64,000 bases of DNA. Origin: a bacterium (GTDB lineage: Bacteria; Patescibacteriota; Microgenomatia; UBA1406; GWC2-37-13). The notes beneath the pieces are model-generated. The model had not been told where the DNA came from. It saw only the letters and a program-made list of their open reading frames with translations, and ran no database searches. The position numbers and the translations under genes are program-made. Positions 52,485 to 60,943 of the stretch are shown piece after piece (position 1 is the stretch's first letter; the number at the start of each line of letters is the position of its first letter). The stretch spans positions 1-64,000 of the forward strand of contig JAKBEU010000003.1 in NCBI GenBank assembly GCA_021833625.1. The letters run 5' to 3'.

Positions 52485-53348
52485 ATGGAATTCACAGCAA
52501 TACGCACTCTTATCACAGAGTTCATCAACCATCTTCAATCTCAGGGAAAATCTTCCTCCACTCTTGTGGCCTATAAAAAGGACCTTGAACAGTTTACTGG
52601 CCTCCTTTCAAGCATGGAAAAAACTGATGTAAGAGAAGTAAAAAAAGAAGATATTGATGCGTTTATCTCAAAACTCATTAAAGACGGGTATACAAAAAAG
52701 TCCGCCTCCCGAAAACTTAACTCTATCCGCACCTTCTTCCGCTTTCTTAAGAATAGTCAAAAAATTGACCAGAATCCCGCTCTTGACGTGTCCCACCCGA
52801 AATACAGTCAATCGGCCCCTCGTGTTTTAAGCAAGCTTGAATATCACGCGCTGAGGGACTTCGCAAAGGATGACCCACGCACATTTGCACTCATTGAAGT
52901 ACTCCTTCAAACCGGTATGAAAATCGGAGAGCTCGCAGGTCTTATTCTTGGGGACGTCGGTCAGGAAACACTTCACATAAAGTCCTGTGGAAAAACACCT
53001 GCCCGGAATATTCCTCTTAATAAGTCGGCCAAAAAAGCCATTGCTGAATACGTAAAAATAAGGGGTGAAGGAAAAATAGAAGACCCGCTCTTTATTACAC
53101 GAAGCGGAAAGTCCATATTGATTCGTAATATAAGACAGATAATCAACAGATGTTTCCGCGAAGTTGAAATCGAAAAAGCAACGGTTAACGATCTGAGAAA
53201 CACATTTATCGCACACCAAATTGTAAGCGGAGCCCCGCTTGAATATATTGCAAAAATAGTCGGACACAAGCGTCTTTCCTCAACAGAACGTTTCCTTTCG
53301 CTTGCAAGCGAAAAGCCGCATAAAAAAGAACAGCTTGGTGAGCTATAA
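52485..53348 (+). CDS. Tyrosine recombinase (XerC/D-like) with lost catalytic residues
   Basis: 287 residues. The N-terminal SAM-like domain (TEFINHLQSQGKSSSTLVAYKKDL is present but split over residues 11-34) and a C-terminal catalytic-domain fold are clear. Aligned to XerD: the first Arg is Lys146 (TGMKIGEL), the HxLRH box is N235-D-L-R238-N239, GH is kept at His261 (VGHKRL), and the nucleophile Tyr is Phe270 (STERFLSL). With Tyr, Arg-I and His-II all replaced, strand cleavage is very unlikely. It may be a DNA-binding descendant or a decoy. ATG 52485 has its own promoter. Followed by the RNase H gene after 8 bases. Confidence 0.85.
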   Translation: MEFTAIRTLITEFINHLQSQGKSSSTLVAYKKDLEQFTGLLSSMEKTDVREVKKEDIDAFISKLIKDGYTKKSASRKLNSIRTFFRFLKNSQKIDQNPALDVSHPKYSQSAPRVLSKLEYHALRDFAKDDPRTFALIEVLLQTGMKIGELAGLILGDVGQETLHIKSCGKTPARNIPLNKSAKKAIAEYVKIRGEGKIEDPLFITRSGKSILIRNIRQIINRCFREVEIEKATVNDLRNTFIAHQIVSGAPLEYIAKIVGHKRLSSTERFLSLASEKPHKKEQLGEL

Positions 53349-53349
53349 T
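53344..53349 (+). promoter_or_regulatory. -10 of the RNase H gene
   Basis: TATAAT overlaps the stop of the recombinase gene and lies 7 bases before ATG 53357 (AAAACCC between). Probably leaderless. Confidence 0.45.
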
Positions 53350-53356
53350 AAAACCC

Positions 53357-53773
53357 ATGCATATAACGATAAATACGGATGGAGGATCGCTTCACAACCC
53401 CGGCCCCGCTGCCTGTGCCTTTGTTGTCACACATAACAAAAAGATTATTTCTGAGGGCTCTTTCTTTCTCGGCAAAGAAACAAACAATGTCGCCGAATAC
53501 TCCGCGGTGATAAGGGCACTAGAATGGGCGCATGTCTTCAAGAAAAAAAGCCAACTCCTCTCTATCTCTTTTGTTTGTGATTCTCTTCTTTTGGTAAATC
53601 AGCTAAACGGTCTTTTTAAAATAAAAAACGCACGAATAAGAGAGTTGGCGTTTCGAATAAAAACACTCGAGCAGGAAGTTGGAGTCCCCATATCGTACAA
53701 ACATGTTTTGCGCGAACTTAATCAGGAAGCTGATGCTCTTGTAAAAAGCTGTCTTTTTCCCTATCACTCCTGA
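53357..53773 (+). CDS. Ribonuclease HI-family protein
   Basis: 138 residues. The acidic quartet is present: NTDGGSLHNPGPA (first Asp), NNVAEYSAVIRAL (Glu), SFVCDSLLLVNQL (Asp) and LNQEADALVKS (last Asp). RNase HI removes RNA from RNA-DNA hybrids. It resembles the short, ribonuclease-HI-like variant of many bacteria. It is convergent with dnaN, overlapping by 10 bases. Confidence 0.9.
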   Translation: MHITINTDGGSLHNPGPAACAFVVTHNKKIISEGSFFLGKETNNVAEYSAVIRALEWAHVFKKKSQLLSISFVCDSLLLVNQLNGLFKIKNARIRELAFRIKTLEQEVGVPISYKHVLRELNQEADALVKSCLFPYHS

Positions 53774-54861
53774 ATGCGGACAGGCATGATGATGTGGAGA
53801 AAATCTTTCTCGCTTTTTGTTTTAAGAACAACGGGCGCATCCGGTCTCACAAGTTCAATCGTCACTGTTTGATCATCAATTATCGAAAGAAACTCTAGGA
53901 GAAATTTGAAATTAAACGCAACCGACATTTCTTCTCCATCAAGCTCAATGTCTTGTGTTGTGGTGTTTTCTGCACCCCCTTCTGTCTTTGGAGACAACAT
54001 CAACTCTCCTTTTTTGAAGTGACAAACAACAATGCTGGAAAACTCTCTGGCAAATATGGATATTAATTTAATATTTCTCACCAACTCTTCCCTATCGACA
54101 ATCGCGGTCGCTTTTTTTTCTGTCGGAATAACCTTCTCATATGGCGGATACTCCCCCTCTATAAGGCGACTATAATATTCGTCGTTTCCCGCTTTAAAGA
54201 AAACCATTTTCTCCTCTTCGGAAAAACTCATCTGAATACTCTTCTGTTCCTTTGTGTGTCTAATAAGCTCAAGAAGAAATTCGGCCGGAATAAGCATCGA
54301 TCTCATTTGCAGCTCGTTTTTCATGTGAAAAAGTGAGAGTCTGAATCCATCCGTTGCAACAATGTCAACCTCTCCGTCTTTTTCAACAAAATTTACCCCG
54401 CTTAAAACCGGGCGGGAAAGATCTCTTGAGGCAGAAAACAAAACAAGAGAAATCATTTTTTGGAATTCCTTCATCCCCACCTCGCTCCCCTTATTGGTGA
54501 TTGCCGGAGGAAGTGGGAAGTCGTTTTGAGGAATAAAAGCAAAGGTTCCTTTTGTTTTCTTCTGAATAAAGGTTATTTTGCTTGTGCCGATAGAAAGAGT
54601 TATCTCCCCCTCCTGAAGATAAGTAACAAATTCAATCACCTTGTGGTAATCGAGAATAAACCGCTCCTCTTTCATGCTGTCCGAAGAAATCTTTGTATGA
54701 AAAAATGAATTGAGGTTTGTCGCGTAAAGATGAAGAAAGGACTCTTTATTTAGAAACAAAACTCCTTGTAGTCCAGATGCATTTCCAAGTTTGTTTGAAG
54801 TAAAGCGGGATGCGAGGGAAAGCGCCGTAAGCAAATCCTGTTTTTGTACCTTGATGTCCAT
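53764..54861 (-). CDS. dnaN: DNA polymerase III beta subunit (sliding clamp)
   Basis: 365 residues, the usual length, three repeated domains. Recognisable parts: DIKVQKQDLLTALSLASRF at the start, SRDLSRPVLSGVNF and ATDGFRLSLFHM in the middle, LIEGEYPPYEKVIP, and the end FLHIIMPVRIQE (close to the standard MPMRL end). It forms the ring that holds the polymerase on DNA. It follows dnaA on the same strand with 125 AT-rich bases between. Confidence 0.95.
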   Translation of the reverse strand: MDIKVQKQDLLTALSLASRFTSNKLGNASGLQGVLFLNKESFLHLYATNLNSFFHTKISSDSMKEERFILDYHKVIEFVTYLQEGEITLSIGTSKITFIQKKTKGTFAFIPQNDFPLPPAITNKGSEVGMKEFQKMISLVLFSASRDLSRPVLSGVNFVEKDGEVDIVATDGFRLSLFHMKNELQMRSMLIPAEFLLELIRHTKEQKSIQMSFSEEEKMVFFKAGNDEYYSRLIEGEYPPYEKVIPTEKKATAIVDREELVRNIKLISIFAREFSSIVVCHFKKGELMLSPKTEGGAENTTTQDIELDGEEMSVAFNFKFLLEFLSIIDDQTVTIELVRPDAPVVLKTKSEKDFLHIIMPVRIQE

Positions 54862-54986
54862 AATTTATTTAATATATATAAATTAGTAGTATTAGAGTGT
54901 GTGCATAAGTGTATAAAACAATGGCGGGCTTTTCAACACAAGACAAAACGAAAAAAAGAGGTGTGAATAGTGTGTGAGTTGTGTGT
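54862..54986. other. dnaA-dnaN spacer with AT-rich block and DnaA-box-like sites (possible oriC part)
   Basis: An AT-only stretch directly beside dnaN (about 54861-54884, TTATTTAATATATATAAATT) could unwind. DnaA-box-like sequences on the plus strand: TGTGCATAA (54900-54908, fits TGTGNATAA), AGTGTATAA (54908-54916, one mismatch) and TGTGAATAG (54962-54970, one mismatch). Confidence 0.55.
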
Positions 54987-56306
54987 TCATTGTTTTAACG
55001 ATTGGATTATTCTATCAATCTCTTCTTTGAAGTTTGGGTTCTTCATACATTGTGAGGAAATCTTGTTGCAGCCATACATGACCGTGGTGTGGTCTTTTTT
55101 CTTGAGAAGCCGCGCTATCTCATCAAACTTCATATGGAGCTCTTTTCTGAGAAGATACATGATCACCTGGCGCGGCAGTGCGACAACATCGCTCCTTCCC
55201 GGATTTTTTATCGTTGTTTGTTTTATGTTGTAATAAGAGCAGACGGCGTGGATTATGTCACTCGGAGACGTTTTAATCGATTTTTTTTCAACACTCCCCT
55301 TGAAATAGCTGTCCACGTCTTCAAGATCTATTTCCTCCTTCTTCCCCACCGTTTTTGCATAGAGTGAAAGAAGTGTGCCTTCAAGTGCCCGCGTGTCGCT
55401 GATTTGTTCTGCAATAATTTTTACCGCATCCATCTGGATGGGAATATTTTTTTCCTTTGCCTTAATAAGCAGTATGGCTGCCCTCAGTTCAAAATCGGGC
55501 GGCTGCAGGTCAACGATAAGTCCTCCGGAAAACCGGGAGCGCAATCTGTCTTCAAGGTTTTTTATTTCATGGGGTGGTCTGTCCGAAGTAAGGATTATTT
55601 GCCCCCCGGCGGAAACCACCGTATTGAATGTGTTGAAAAACTCTTCTTGGATTGTCTGTTTCCCTGCAATAAATTGGACGTCGTCAATAATAAATATGTC
55701 GAGGTACCGGTACTTTCTTCTGAATTTTTGGGTCGTTTTGTTTTGGATTGACTCTATGAGTTCATTGGTAAAACGGTCGCCGGGACAAAAATAGACGCGC
55801 TTTTCCCCACTTTTTTCCAGTATGGCCCGGCCGACGGCTTGTGCAAGGTGGGTCTTTCCTATTCCTACCCCTCCGTAAAAAAACAACGGATTGTAAGAGT
55901 CTCCCGGATTTTGTGAAACAGCCTGAGCTGCCGCAAAGGCTACGTTGTTTGACGAGGAAACGGCAAAGTTGTCAAAGCGGTATTTGGGAAGAAGGCCCGC
56001 GCGGGAAAAAAGATCGTCAAGTGAGGGTTCATATTTAAGAAGTGGTTCCTCCCTCTTTCTTTCTGAACTCTTGACCACAAAAATCGGCCGCATGCTTTTT
56101 TTGAAGTAAGCCGACAATGAAAGCTCTATCTGTTCTATTCTCTTTTCAAAAAAGGTGCTCATTCCGGGGTTGACGCAGGCGATTGTCACTTGTGTGTCTG
56201 TTATTTCAAGAAGATGTGTTTGTTTGAGGAGTGAGAGGAGAATGGGGTTTTTTTGAGAATGCTCCTCGTGATATTCAAGAAACGCCTTCCAGATAGATGG
56301 TAACAT
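54987..56306 (-). CDS. dnaA: Chromosomal replication initiator DnaA
   Basis: About 439 residues from ATG 56306 (MLPSIWKAFLEYHEE), which starts the DnaA N-domain. The frame stays open further upstream through the DnaA-box region, so the longer start is rejected. AAA+ motifs: LFFYGGVGIGKTHLAQAVG (Walker A), LDIFIIDDVQFIAGK (Walker B), RSRFSGGLIVDLQPPD (sensor/arginine finger). The DNA-binding end has RSDVVALPRQVIMYLLRKEL and KKDHTTVMYGCNKI. It opens the origin for replication. Confidence 0.95.
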   Translation of the reverse strand: MLPSIWKAFLEYHEEHSQKNPILLSLLKQTHLLEITDTQVTIACVNPGMSTFFEKRIEQIELSLSAYFKKSMRPIFVVKSSERKREEPLLKYEPSLDDLFSRAGLLPKYRFDNFAVSSSNNVAFAAAQAVSQNPGDSYNPLFFYGGVGIGKTHLAQAVGRAILEKSGEKRVYFCPGDRFTNELIESIQNKTTQKFRRKYRYLDIFIIDDVQFIAGKQTIQEEFFNTFNTVVSAGGQIILTSDRPPHEIKNLEDRLRSRFSGGLIVDLQPPDFELRAAILLIKAKEKNIPIQMDAVKIIAEQISDTRALEGTLLSLYAKTVGKKEEIDLEDVDSYFKGSVEKKSIKTSPSDIIHAVCSYYNIKQTTIKNPGRSDVVALPRQVIMYLLRKELHMKFDEIARLLKKKDHTTVMYGCNKISSQCMKNPNFKEEIDRIIQSLKQ

Positions 56307-56311
56307 TGACC

Positions 56312-56341
56312 TGTGTATAAATTGTGGATAACTTATCCACA
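56312..56341. promoter_or_regulatory. Cluster of three perfect DnaA boxes upstream of dnaA
   Basis: TGTGTATAA (56312-56320), TGTGGATAA (56323-56331) and TTATCCACA (56333-56341) all fit the consensus TTATNCACA in one or the other orientation; the last two form an inverted pair separated by one base. This is an oriC and/or dnaA autoregulation element. Confidence 0.8.
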
Positions 56342-56412
56342 AATAATAAACATTTACACAACAAAAAACAATAGGAACAAAAGCGATAAAACCAGTACAA
56401 TGGATAACATAT

Positions 56413-57102
56413 ATGGTTGTTGACAACATTCTCAATGTTGTGTTCCCTCGGTTTTGTTTGGGGTGCGGATATATAGGGAGCTATATTTGTCCCGCCTGTG
56501 AAAAAAAACTGAAACACAGAAAAGATCAGGAGCGCTGTTTTTATTGTAAAAAAAAATCGTATCTGGGACTCACTCACCCAAAATGCAAAAGGAGAAGGGG
56601 GGTTGATGGCTACGTTTTTCTTTATCTATATACCGGTCTTTTCAAAAAGATTATTCACTCGGTAAAATATGGCGGAGCATATAAAATACTGAATGAAATG
56701 TCTCTCTTTGAGACGGAGAGTCCTCTACGGACCCTTTTGAAGTGGAACTCTCTTTTGAGGTTGAGGTGTCAGGCTGTGCCCCTCCATATCGAGAAGCAAA
56801 AAGAAAGGGGGTTTAATCAGGTGGAACATATTTTACGTCCCATTTCATTACTCCTTAATGCAGAAACTCTTAATATCCTGACAAAAATAAAGAAAACAAA
56901 AAGCCAAGCCTCGCTCCAGACAAGGGGAGCAAGACAAAAAAACATAAAAGGCTCGTTTGCCCTCACAGCCAGCCATGTTCCGGAAAATATATTGTTGGTA
57001 GACGATGTTGTTACGACAGGATTTACCGCAAAGGAATGTGTGCGGGTTTTAAGGAAAGGCGGAGCAAAGAATGTGTTTGTTTTCTCCCTTGCCCGCGGAT
57101 AG
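56413..57102 (+). CDS. comF: ComF-family phosphoribosyltransferase-like protein
   Basis: 229 residues. The zinc-finger-like N-terminus has CLGCGYIGSYICPACEK and CFYCKKKSYLG. The phosphoribosyltransferase part has FKKIIHSVKYGGAY, KERGFNQVEHI, and the PRPP loop NILLVDDVVTTGFTAKEC. ComF proteins take part in DNA uptake, and ComFC is the usual partner of a helicase. It is divergent from dnaA, sharing the 106-base spacer with the DnaA boxes. Confidence 0.9.
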   Translation: MVVDNILNVVFPRFCLGCGYIGSYICPACEKKLKHRKDQERCFYCKKKSYLGLTHPKCKRRRGVDGYVFLYLYTGLFKKIIHSVKYGGAYKILNEMSLFETESPLRTLLKWNSLLRLRCQAVPLHIEKQKERGFNQVEHILRPISLLLNAETLNILTKIKKTKSQASLQTRGARQKNIKGSFALTASHVPENILLVDDVVTTGFTAKECVRVLRKGGAKNVFVFSLARG

Positions 57103-57112
57103 GAGTTTGTGA

Positions 57113-57118
57113 TATGAT
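57113..57118 (+). promoter_or_regulatory. Extended -10 of the transporter gene
   Basis: TGATATGAT with TTGCCC at 57089-57094 (spacer 18), inside and just after the end of comF. ATG 57125 is 6 bases after the -10, leaderless. Confidence 0.45.
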
Positions 57119-57124
57119 AAAGCA

Positions 57125-58114
57125 ATGCAACAATCCACACCGCTTAAAATAGAAATAACCGTCAGGTCAGTTGTTGGGATACTCCTTCTTATCCTTTTCG
57201 CCCGATTTGTGTGGGATTTAAAAAGCCTTCTTTTTTCATTGTTTATTGCATTTATCGTGATGAGTGCCGTGAAAATACCGGTAGAAAATCTTGTAAAAAA
57301 AGGATTGCCAAGAAAGCTCTCGGTTTTTTTTGTTTTTCTTCTTCTGATAGTGGCACTTTCCCTTATTGTCTCTTGGATAGCTCCGCTTTTTATCAATGAA
57401 ACAACCGCGCTTATCAAACACTTTCCCCGTATTGTGTCGTCCGTTAACAGCTCCTTCCCCTCTTATTTGAATTTAAGTTTTTCCCTTCCGCAAATGCTTC
57501 CCAACCTAACCAACCAGTTTTTCGAAGTGATTAAGGCCGTCTTTTCAAATGTGGCATTTATTGTCTCAACCCTGGTTTTCAGTATCTATTTTACTTTAGA
57601 AAAAAGGCTTGTTGAAAAAATAGCCGAGCGGTTTGTCGAAAAAAAACACGCGGAAAGAATAGAAAGGATAGTGGCAACAATCGAACAGAGACTCGGCTCT
57701 TGGGTTGTCGGCGAAGTAGCCCTTATGATGGTAGTTGGAATACTCACCTTCATCGGGCTTTCGCTCATCGGTATAAATTACGCGCTTCCCCTTGCTCTCC
57801 TTGCTGGGCTGTTTGAGATTATCCCAAACATCGGGCCGATTGCCGCGGCAATACCCGCCTTTTTTGTCGCGTTTTCACAAACCCCCCTTTTGGGACTGTC
57901 TTCCATTATTCTCGCACTTGTCATACAACAATCAGAAAACAACATTGTGGTTCCACTTATTATGAAGCGGGCGGTTGGTCTTCATCCGGTCATCACACTC
58001 ATTGCACTGGTAATTGGGGCGACCTATGGAGGAATTGTGGGTGCTATTATTGCAATCCCCATCACTCTTGTTGTTGAGATATTTATAAATGAACTACACC
58101 CCTCTGTTAGTTAA
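57125..58114 (+). CDS. AI-2E-family transporter (PerM/YdiK-like)
   Basis: 329 residues, about eight hydrophobic helices. Family features: an N-terminal pair of helices, a central soluble stretch (KRLVEKIAERFVEKKHAERI), GSWVVGEVALMMVVGILTFIGL, LFEIIPNIGPIAAAIPAFF and the end IVGAIIAIPITLVVEIFINEL. The family includes autoinducer-2 exporters and Na+/H+ antiporters, so substrate is open. It has its own promoter at the end of comF. Confidence 0.88.
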   Translation: MQQSTPLKIEITVRSVVGILLLILFARFVWDLKSLLFSLFIAFIVMSAVKIPVENLVKKGLPRKLSVFFVFLLLIVALSLIVSWIAPLFINETTALIKHFPRIVSSVNSSFPSYLNLSFSLPQMLPNLTNQFFEVIKAVFSNVAFIVSTLVFSIYFTLEKRLVEKIAERFVEKKHAERIERIVATIEQRLGSWVVGEVALMMVVGILTFIGLSLIGINYALPLALLAGLFEIIPNIGPIAAAIPAFFVAFSQTPLLGLSSIILALVIQQSENNIVVPLIMKRAVGLHPVITLIALVIGATYGGIVGAIIAIPITLVVEIFINELHPSVS

Positions 58115-58147
58115 GAGGTAATTGTTCGGTAATTATGCGGTTATATT

Positions 58148-59440
58148 ATGAAAGTGGTTATTTTGGGAGGGGGAGTGACAGGATTAACAACTGCGTGGAA
58201 TCTTCTTAAAAAAGGGTATGAGGTGGTTGTTATCGAAGGGGAAGAGAGTGTGGGAGGACTCGCGGGAGGATTTAGGGAGGAACGTTGGGACTGGGCGCTC
58301 GAAAGAACGTACCACCACATCTTTGCAAATGACAAAGAGGTTATTGCGCTTGCGAAAGAAATAGGATTTGACGGCCTCCACTTCAAAAGACCCAAAACAG
58401 CCTCGCTCATGAAAGTTGGAGATAATTACCGCATATTTCCCGTAGATTCCCCGATAGACTTCTTGCTTCTGCCACAATTGTCGCCGTTTTCAAAGCTAAG
58501 AGCAGGGGCGACACTCGCATTTTTAAAGACCGCTCCTTTCTTACCTTTTTTTGAAAAAACAACCTCCGTAAAGTTTATAAAAAAAACGATGGGAGAAGAG
58601 GTGTGGAAAAATCTATGGGAACAGCTCTTTCGGAAAAAGTTCGGAAAATATGCGGAATATATTTTAGCCTCTTTTATGTGGGCGCGAATTAAAAAAAGAA
58701 CACCGGTGCTCGGGTATCCTGATAATGGCTTCCAGTATTTTTGTACTTTTTTTTCTGAAAAACTAAAAGAAAAGGGGTGTGTTGTTGAAGTTGGAACGAG
58801 GGTAATGGGGGTAGACAGGCGAGGCAGTGGATTTGCCATTCTTGTATCAAAAAAAACAGGAGAGCAGCTTGAAATAAATGCGGACAAAATTGTTTCAACA
58901 CTTCCTTTTCCGATAACCCTTCATGTCGGAAAAAAAATGCTTCCTCAAAAATATATATACCAGCAAAGTAAAAGAGAATATCTTTGGGCGGTAAACCTCA
59001 TATTGGGAGGATCGGAAAAGATATTAAAAGACACCTACTGGCTCAATGTGGGGGCAAAGGAAATTCCTATTATGGGGATTATTCAACACACCAATTTTGT
59101 CTCCCGCTCCCATTACGGAGGAGAGGAAATTTGCTACTGTGCTTGGTACGTTGAGGGTGATAGTGATTTGCTGAAGAAGTCGGGAGAGGAGATCGCGTCT
59201 TCTATTTTTCCTTATCTGCAAAAAATAAACCCCTCCTTAAGAAAACCCCTCCGTGTTATTCGACTTTTTAAGGCTCCTTTTGCTCAACCCATTTGTGATA
59301 GGGAGTTCTTGAAGATAGAACGCGGATTTGAAACGCCGATAAAGAACTTTTTTGTTGCAAACCTGGATATGACGTACCCTTTTGACCGGGGGACAAACTA
59401 CGCCGTAAAGCTTGGGAACGACGTAAGTCAAATGGTGTAA
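58148..59440 (+). CDS. FAD-dependent amine-oxidase/protoporphyrinogen-oxidase-like oxidoreductase
   Basis: 430 residues. KVVILGGGVTGLTTAWNLLKKGYEVVVIEG is the FAD-binding dinucleotide motif, followed by SVGGLAGGF. The C-terminus has DMTYPFDRGTNYAVKLGNDV, the FAD-binding end typical of amine oxidases and UDP-galactopyranose-mutase-like enzymes. Such proteins occur in glycan and isoprenoid pathways in this type of genome. The substrate is not clear. Confidence 0.82.
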   Translation: MKVVILGGGVTGLTTAWNLLKKGYEVVVIEGEESVGGLAGGFREERWDWALERTYHHIFANDKEVIALAKEIGFDGLHFKRPKTASLMKVGDNYRIFPVDSPIDFLLLPQLSPFSKLRAGATLAFLKTAPFLPFFEKTTSVKFIKKTMGEEVWKNLWEQLFRKKFGKYAEYILASFMWARIKKRTPVLGYPDNGFQYFCTFFSEKLKEKGCVVEVGTRVMGVDRRGSGFAILVSKKTGEQLEINADKIVSTLPFPITLHVGKKMLPQKYIYQQSKREYLWAVNLILGGSEKILKDTYWLNVGAKEIPIMGIIQHTNFVSRSHYGGEEICYCAWYVEGDSDLLKKSGEEIASSIFPYLQKINPSLRKPLRVIRLFKAPFAQPICDREFLKIERGFETPIKNFFVANLDMTYPFDRGTNYAVKLGNDVSQMV

Positions 59441-59472
59441 TCGCTCTTTCTCTGTTACAATATACGGTACGT

Positions 59473-59549
59473 CGGAGCGTAGTTCAGATGGCTAGAACGT
59501 GCGCTTTGGGAGCGCAAGGTCGCGAGTTCAAGTCTCGCCGCTCCGACCA
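59473..59549 (+). tRNA. tRNA-Pro (TGG)
   Basis: Acceptor CGGAGCG/CGCTCCG, D arm GTTC/GAAC, anticodon arm TGCGC/GCGCA around TTTGGGA (anticodon TGG), T arm GCGAG-TTCAAGT-CTCGC, discriminator A at 59546. CCA follows at 59547-59549, either encoded or by chance; the other two tRNAs lack it. Confidence 0.93.
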
Positions 59550-59560
59550 ACAATTATTTC

Positions 59561-60925
59561 ATGAACAAAATAATTCTTCGCATCATACTCTTCTTTTTTA
59601 TAGCCGCATTTTTCCTGAAGGGAGTGTGCGTGCTTGACCCGGATTTTGGGTGGCATTTGAGAATGGGACAGGTAATATTTACTTCCGGTATTCCCACCCA
59701 CGACCTATTTTCTTTCACGATGGTACGCTATCCATTTGTAGATCATGAATGGCTCACGAACGTTCTTATTTATCTTGTTTATAATGCAACTGGAATGGTG
59801 GGGGTTTCTGCTCTTTTTACCGGTGTATTTTTTGCAACTATTTTGATATTGGCAAGGGAGGGAAAAAATAGTCTGTTGGAGATTGTATTTCTTGTTGCCG
59901 CATCCTTGCTTGGATTTGGGGGAGTAAGGCCACAGGTTTTGGGCTGGCTTTTCTTGGTTTTGTGGATGAGAGAACTTGCAATGACAAAGCATGATAATAG
60001 GCACCTTTTTCTCTTGCAGCTTTTGTGGGTGAATGCACACGGAAGCTTTTTTCTGGGGATTGCAATATATGTAGTTTTTAAGATTGTTGAACTGTTTCAG
60101 AAGAAGAAAAATAAAACGTCATTTTTGATGATTTTTTTGCTTTTCTTTGCCACTCTTGTAAATCCATACACCTATCGTATGTGGTGGGAGGTGTTTATGC
60201 AGCTTACGGACGGAAGTCTTAGGTGGAGGGTGATGGAGTGGCTACCGGGAATTCTGATTTTTGACATTTCTTTTTGGGTGTACTCCTGTATTTTTTTCTC
60301 CCTCTTTATCAAGTTTTATAAAAAAATATCTGTATTTCAAAAAACAGTAGCAATTCTTTTCTTCTTGATGGCCCTGTCAACTGCCCGCAACATGCCTCTT
60401 TTTCTTCTTGTCTCATCAGTTATTGTTTTTGTTCTGTGGAGAGCGTTTGAAAGGTCAGTCCCAAAACAAAAAACAGAACCGTTCCTCCTGTTTAAGAGAG
60501 TCATTGTTGGCATATGTATATTTGTTTCCTTTATGTCTGTCTATCTCTATTTGGTCTTGTATAAGCCGATAGATGAGGCGTATCCGGGAGGAGCAGTTAA
60601 GTACATGCAAAGCCAGAAGCTGACGGGAAATACTTTTTCTCTTTATGAGTGGGGCGGATATATTATTTGGAAATTGCCAGACAACAAAATATTTGTCGAT
60701 GGACGAATGCCAAGTTGGAGGTGGGTGCAAAACGATACTCATCAAAGCAACAATGCGGACTTTGAGTACAGAGAAATAGTAAAAGGAAAACGCAGTTTTA
60801 ATTATTATCGCGACATATACCATATTAGATACGTTCTCATTAACAAAGATAAGAACAAACAAGCGCTATTTAAGCACTATAAAAAAATATACGAAGATAA
60901 AACCTCAATATTGTATAAATTGTAA
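59561..60925 (+). CDS. Multi-spanning membrane protein of GT-C type
   Basis: 454 residues, about ten helices. The first loop VLDPDFGWHLRMGQVIFTSGIPTHDLFSFTM and then VDHEWLTNVLIYLVYN are a pattern known from uncharacterised GT-C-like membrane proteins, with Asp and His in place of the usual acid pair. A later soluble end has LYEWGGYIIWKLPDNKIFVDGRMPS. Possibly a polyprenyl-phosphate sugar transferase. It lies 12 bases after tRNA-Pro and 9 bases or more before the isomerase. Confidence 0.65.
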   Translation: MNKIILRIILFFFIAAFFLKGVCVLDPDFGWHLRMGQVIFTSGIPTHDLFSFTMVRYPFVDHEWLTNVLIYLVYNATGMVGVSALFTGVFFATILILAREGKNSLLEIVFLVAASLLGFGGVRPQVLGWLFLVLWMRELAMTKHDNRHLFLLQLLWVNAHGSFFLGIAIYVVFKIVELFQKKKNKTSFLMIFLLFFATLVNPYTYRMWWEVFMQLTDGSLRWRVMEWLPGILIFDISFWVYSCIFFSLFIKFYKKISVFQKTVAILFFLMALSTARNMPLFLLVSSVIVFVLWRAFERSVPKQKTEPFLLFKRVIVGICIFVSFMSVYLYLVLYKPIDEAYPGGAVKYMQSQKLTGNTFSLYEWGGYIIWKLPDNKIFVDGRMPSWRWVQNDTHQSNNADFEYREIVKGKRSFNYYRDIYHIRYVLINKDKNKQALFKHYKKIYEDKTSILYKL

Positions 60926-60930
60926 CTATA

Positions 60931-60936
60931 TATAAT
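60931..60936 (+). promoter_or_regulatory. -10 of the phosphomannose-isomerase-like gene
   Basis: TATAAT, 7 bases before ATG 60944. It would start transcription at the second Met of the frame, which favours ATG 60944 over 60935. Confidence 0.45.
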
Positions 60937-60943
60937 GACTAGA

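Noticed and set aside
52467-53348. Active XerC/XerD recombinase
   Set aside because: The nucleophile Tyr and two other catalytic residues are replaced.
56307-56435. Longer DnaA frame starting at 56435
   Set aside because: It would translate the DnaA boxes and has no similarity to the DnaA N-domain, which starts at 56306.
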